The position numbers and the translations under genes are program-made. From NCBI GenBank assembly GCA_003222155.1, contig QHUU01000096.1, forward strand, positions 1-49,203: 49,203 nucleotides of DNA, in the 5' to 3' direction. Below, in pieces: positions 47,405-49,203 of this stretch. Within the stretch, counting starts at the first letter, position 1. Every line of letters begins with the position of its first letter. The notes below the pieces were generated by a model. The model searched no databases, had not been told where the DNA came from, and was given only the letters and a program-made list of their open reading frames with translations. This DNA is from Gemmatimonadota bacterium. Its GTDB lineage: Bacteria; Gemmatimonadota; Gemmatimonadetes; Gemmatimonadales; GWC2-71-9.

Positions 47405-49203
47405 CTACCGCTTGGAGATGTCGCCGCGGGTCACCGCGCCGGAGACGCCGAACCCCTCCGACGGGATGAATACGCGGAAGAAGTCGTTACCGCTCCCCGC
47501 CGACCCGTTGTCGCACACCGTGAGGGTGTAGGCGACGAGGTTGCCGGTGTCCTCGCGCCCGACGGCGTCGACCTCCACGCCGCGGGTCGGGTCGCTGCAG
47601 GCGCTCGAGCTGTTGCGGTACGCCGTAAAGGACGTAGCGGGGTCCGCCACCGGATCGGTGGTCAGCGTGGCCGGCTGCGTGGGGGAGTGCAGGTCGGCCC
47701 AGTCGGTGCCGGTGAACCGTCCCGTGAGGTTGGCGCGGACGTCGAAGTCGAACGTCGTGGCGTCGCTCCCGGGCGTGGGCGAGCCGCTCCCGATTTGTCC
47801 CTGGCCCAAGACCTCAACGCCGCCGCCGCCCCCACCAGTCGGGGCACAGCTCACCGTGAAGGTCGTGGTCGCCGTCCCGCCCGACGGCACGGTGACGGTG
47901 CGGGGATTCGCCCCGGCGACTGTGCAGTTCGACGCCACGCCGGACAGGAGGAGCGAGTGGTCACCCGACGGGCCGGTGAAGGTGACGCTGCCGTTGGTCG
48001 CGATCTGCTGGCTGAACGATCCGTCGATCGTGACCGTGTAGCCGTCGGGATCGAGGCTCGAGCCCGTCGTGCTGGCGGTGACCGTCAAACTACCGGTGCC
48101 GCCACCGGTCGGCGCGCACGTCACGGTGAAGGTGGTGGACACGGTCCCACCGGACGGCACGGTGACGGTGCGCGGATTCGCCCCGCTCACGGTGCAGTTC
48201 GCCGCCACGCCCGACAGCGCCACGCTGTGATTACCCGCCGGGCCGGTGAACGAGACGCTCCCGTTCGTCGCGATCGACTGGCTCGTCGCGCCGCCGTCCA
48301 GGGTGACGGTGTAGCCATCGGGATCCAGGTCCGAGCCCGTGGTGCTGGTCGTCACCGCCAGCGTGCCGTTGCCGCCACCGGTCGCCGCGCACGTCACGGT
48401 GAAGCTGGCGGTCGCGGTCCCGCCCGAGGGCACGGTGACGGTCTGCGGGTTCGCCCCGCTCACCGAGCAGTTTGCGGCGACCCCGGACAGCGCCACCGAA
48501 TGACTCCCCGCCGACAACCCGGTGAACGTAACGCTCCCGTTGGTCCCGACGCCCTGGCTCGCACCGCCGTCCACGGTCGCCGTGTAGCCGTCGGCATCGA
48601 GGTTCGAGCCGGTCGTGCTCGCGCTGACCGTGAGGTTCCCCGTCTGCGGCGGCGGAGCGGCGCAGGTCACGGAGAACGACGTCGAGGCCGTGCCGCCCGC
48701 CGGTACGCTGACCGTCTGCGAGGTCCCGCCGCTGACCGAGCAGTTCGAGGGGACCCCGGAGAGGGCGACCGCGTGACTGCCCGCCGAGAGCCCGGTGAAC
48801 GTGACGCTGCTATTCGTCCCGATGCTCTGGCTGGCGCCACCATCAACCGTCACCGTGTAGCCGCCCGACGGCAGGTTCGACCCGGTCGTGCTGGTGGACA
48901 CGGTGAGGTTGCCCGTCGTGGGAGGCGGGGCCGCACAGCTCACGGAGAATGACGTCGAGGCCGTGCCGCCCGCCGGTACACTGACCGTCCGCGAGGTCCC
49001 GCCGCTGACCGAGCAGTTCGAGGGGACCCCGGAGAGGGCGACCGCGTGACTGCCCGCCGAGAGCCCGGTGAATGTGACGCTGCTATTCGTCCCGATGCTC
49101 TGGCTGGCGCCACCATCAACCGTCACCGTGTAGCCGCCCGACGGCAGGTTCGACCCGGTCGTGCTGGTGGACACGGTGAGGTTGCCCGTCGTGGGAGGCG
49201 GGG
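47405..49203 (-). CDS. Large repeat-bearing surface protein, C-terminal part (5' end outside window)
   Basis: The frame is open to the right edge of the window, so the N-terminus lies beyond it. The visible 599 residues hold five tandem repeats of about 91 residues and then a C-terminal domain of about 135 residues. Each repeat has the scheme STTGS-YTVTVDGG-SVTFTGLSAG-HAVALSGV-NC-VSVPAGGTA-SFSVSC. Two Cys per repeat (in the NC and SC positions) could form a disulfide. This is probably an immunoglobulin-like or PEGA-like beta fold. The C-terminal domain has GQGQIGSGSP, FDFDVRANLTGRF and TVCDNGSAGSGNDFFRVFIP, resembling a secretion-associated or binding module of this bacterial group. It ends with DISKR and no LPXTG. 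Confidence 0.8.
   Translation of the reverse strand, partial: PPPTTGNLTVSTSTTGSNLPSGGYTVTVDGGASQSIGTNSSVTFTGLSAGSHAVALSGVPSNCSVSGGTSRTVSVPAGGTASTSFSVSCAAPPPTTGNLTVSTSTTGSNLPSGGYTVTVDGGASQSIGTNSSVTFTGLSAGSHAVALSGVPSNCSVSGGTSQTVSVPAGGTASTSFSVTCAAPPPQTGNLTVSASTTGSNLDADGYTATVDGGASQGVGTNGSVTFTGLSAGSHSVALSGVAANCSVSGANPQTVTVPSGGTATASFTVTCAATGGGNGTLAVTTSTTGSDLDPDGYTVTLDGGATSQSIATNGSVSFTGPAGNHSVALSGVAANCTVSGANPRTVTVPSGGTVSTTFTVTCAPTGGGTGSLTVTASTTGSSLDPDGYTVTIDGSFSQQIATNGSVTFTGPSGDHSLLLSGVASNCTVAGANPRTVTVPSGGTATTTFTVSCAPTGGGGGGVEVLGQGQIGSGSPTPGSDATTFDFDVRANLTGRFTGTDWADLHSPTQPATLTTDPVADPATSFTAYRNSSSACSDPTRGVEVDAVGREDTGNLVAYTLTVCDNGSAGSGNDFFRVFIPSEGFGVSGAVTRGDISKR
47821..49203. repeat. Tandem 273-bp repeats in the surface-protein gene
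   Basis: Five units start near 49174, 48901, 48628, 48355 and 48082 (minus strand), and the tail of a sixth reaches the window edge. The two nearest the edge are almost identical in DNA: 48961-49203 and 48688-48930 differ at only three visible positions over 243 bp. The units closest to the stop codon have diverged. The pattern suggests repeated unequal duplication at the N-terminal side. Confidence 0.88.

Noticed and set aside
1-49203. CRISPR arrays, tRNA or rRNA genes, insertion sequences, phage genes
   Set aside because: No regular direct repeats with unique spacers, no cloverleaf sequence and no transposase, integrase or phage motifs were found on either strand.

Overview
The window is about 49 kb of very GC-rich bacterial DNA with tightly packed genes. 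Most neighbours in an operon overlap by 1-4 bases (ATGA, GTGA or TGATG), GTG starts are common, and no gap between genes exceeds about 225 bp. No tRNA, rRNA, CRISPR array, integrase or insertion sequence was seen. The gene content suggests an aerobic, Gram-negative soil or sediment bacterium, possibly of the Gemmatimonadota: an RND/TolC efflux set, TonB, secreted BNR-propeller and M28 peptidase proteins, a Ser/Thr kinase with the short leader typical of that group, and PQQ alcohol dehydrogenases. That phylum assignment is inference from gene style, not from a marker gene.

Layout. 1-2.4 kb: 3' part of a class V aminotransferase, a DUF2911 protein, and a degenerate receiver/GGDEF protein on the minus strand. 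2.5-6.4 kb: NarL-type regulator, a DUF2779 double-nuclease protein, a MocA-like nucleotidyltransferase and XdhC. 6.5-9.6 kb: an exported selenium-binding-protein homologue, a HAD phosphatase and a potassium-channel-like protein. 9.7-14 kb: an exported CotH-like protein followed at once by a 1055-residue CYTH/PPK1 fusion. 14-16.6 kb: histidine kinase, Arg-rich small protein and GNAT operon. 16.6-19.2 kb: three-gene ABC-2 exporter. 19.2-23.1 kb: AMP-dependent ligase with FabF, and a short Ser/Thr kinase. 23.2-28.3 kb: VOC protein, membrane protein, TetR regulator, exported esterase and M28 peptidase. 28.5-34.9 kb: GNAT-like protein and a complete RND/adaptor/TolC operon. 35-40.3 kb: BNR-repeat exported protein, membrane protein, and a HAD phosphatase behind a possible attenuator. 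40.4-45.4 kb: two PQQ dehydrogenase systems on opposite strands, one fused to cytochrome c, the other of lanthanide type with its own cytochrome. 45.5-49.2 kb: TauE/SafE permease, small membrane protein, TonB, and the C-terminal part of a large repeat-bearing surface protein.

The most unusual items are: (1) the fusion of a CYTH-type triphosphate-tunnel domain and a weakly Nudix-like middle domain to a polyphosphate kinase, next to a CotH-like exported protein; (2) a promoter, 15-codon leader ORF and hairpin/terminator array in front of a HAD phosphatase; (3) a lanthanide-type PQQ dehydrogenase operon that includes an unknown 81-residue protein; (4) a recurring TANNNT box exactly 6 nt before start codons, which points to leaderless transcripts.
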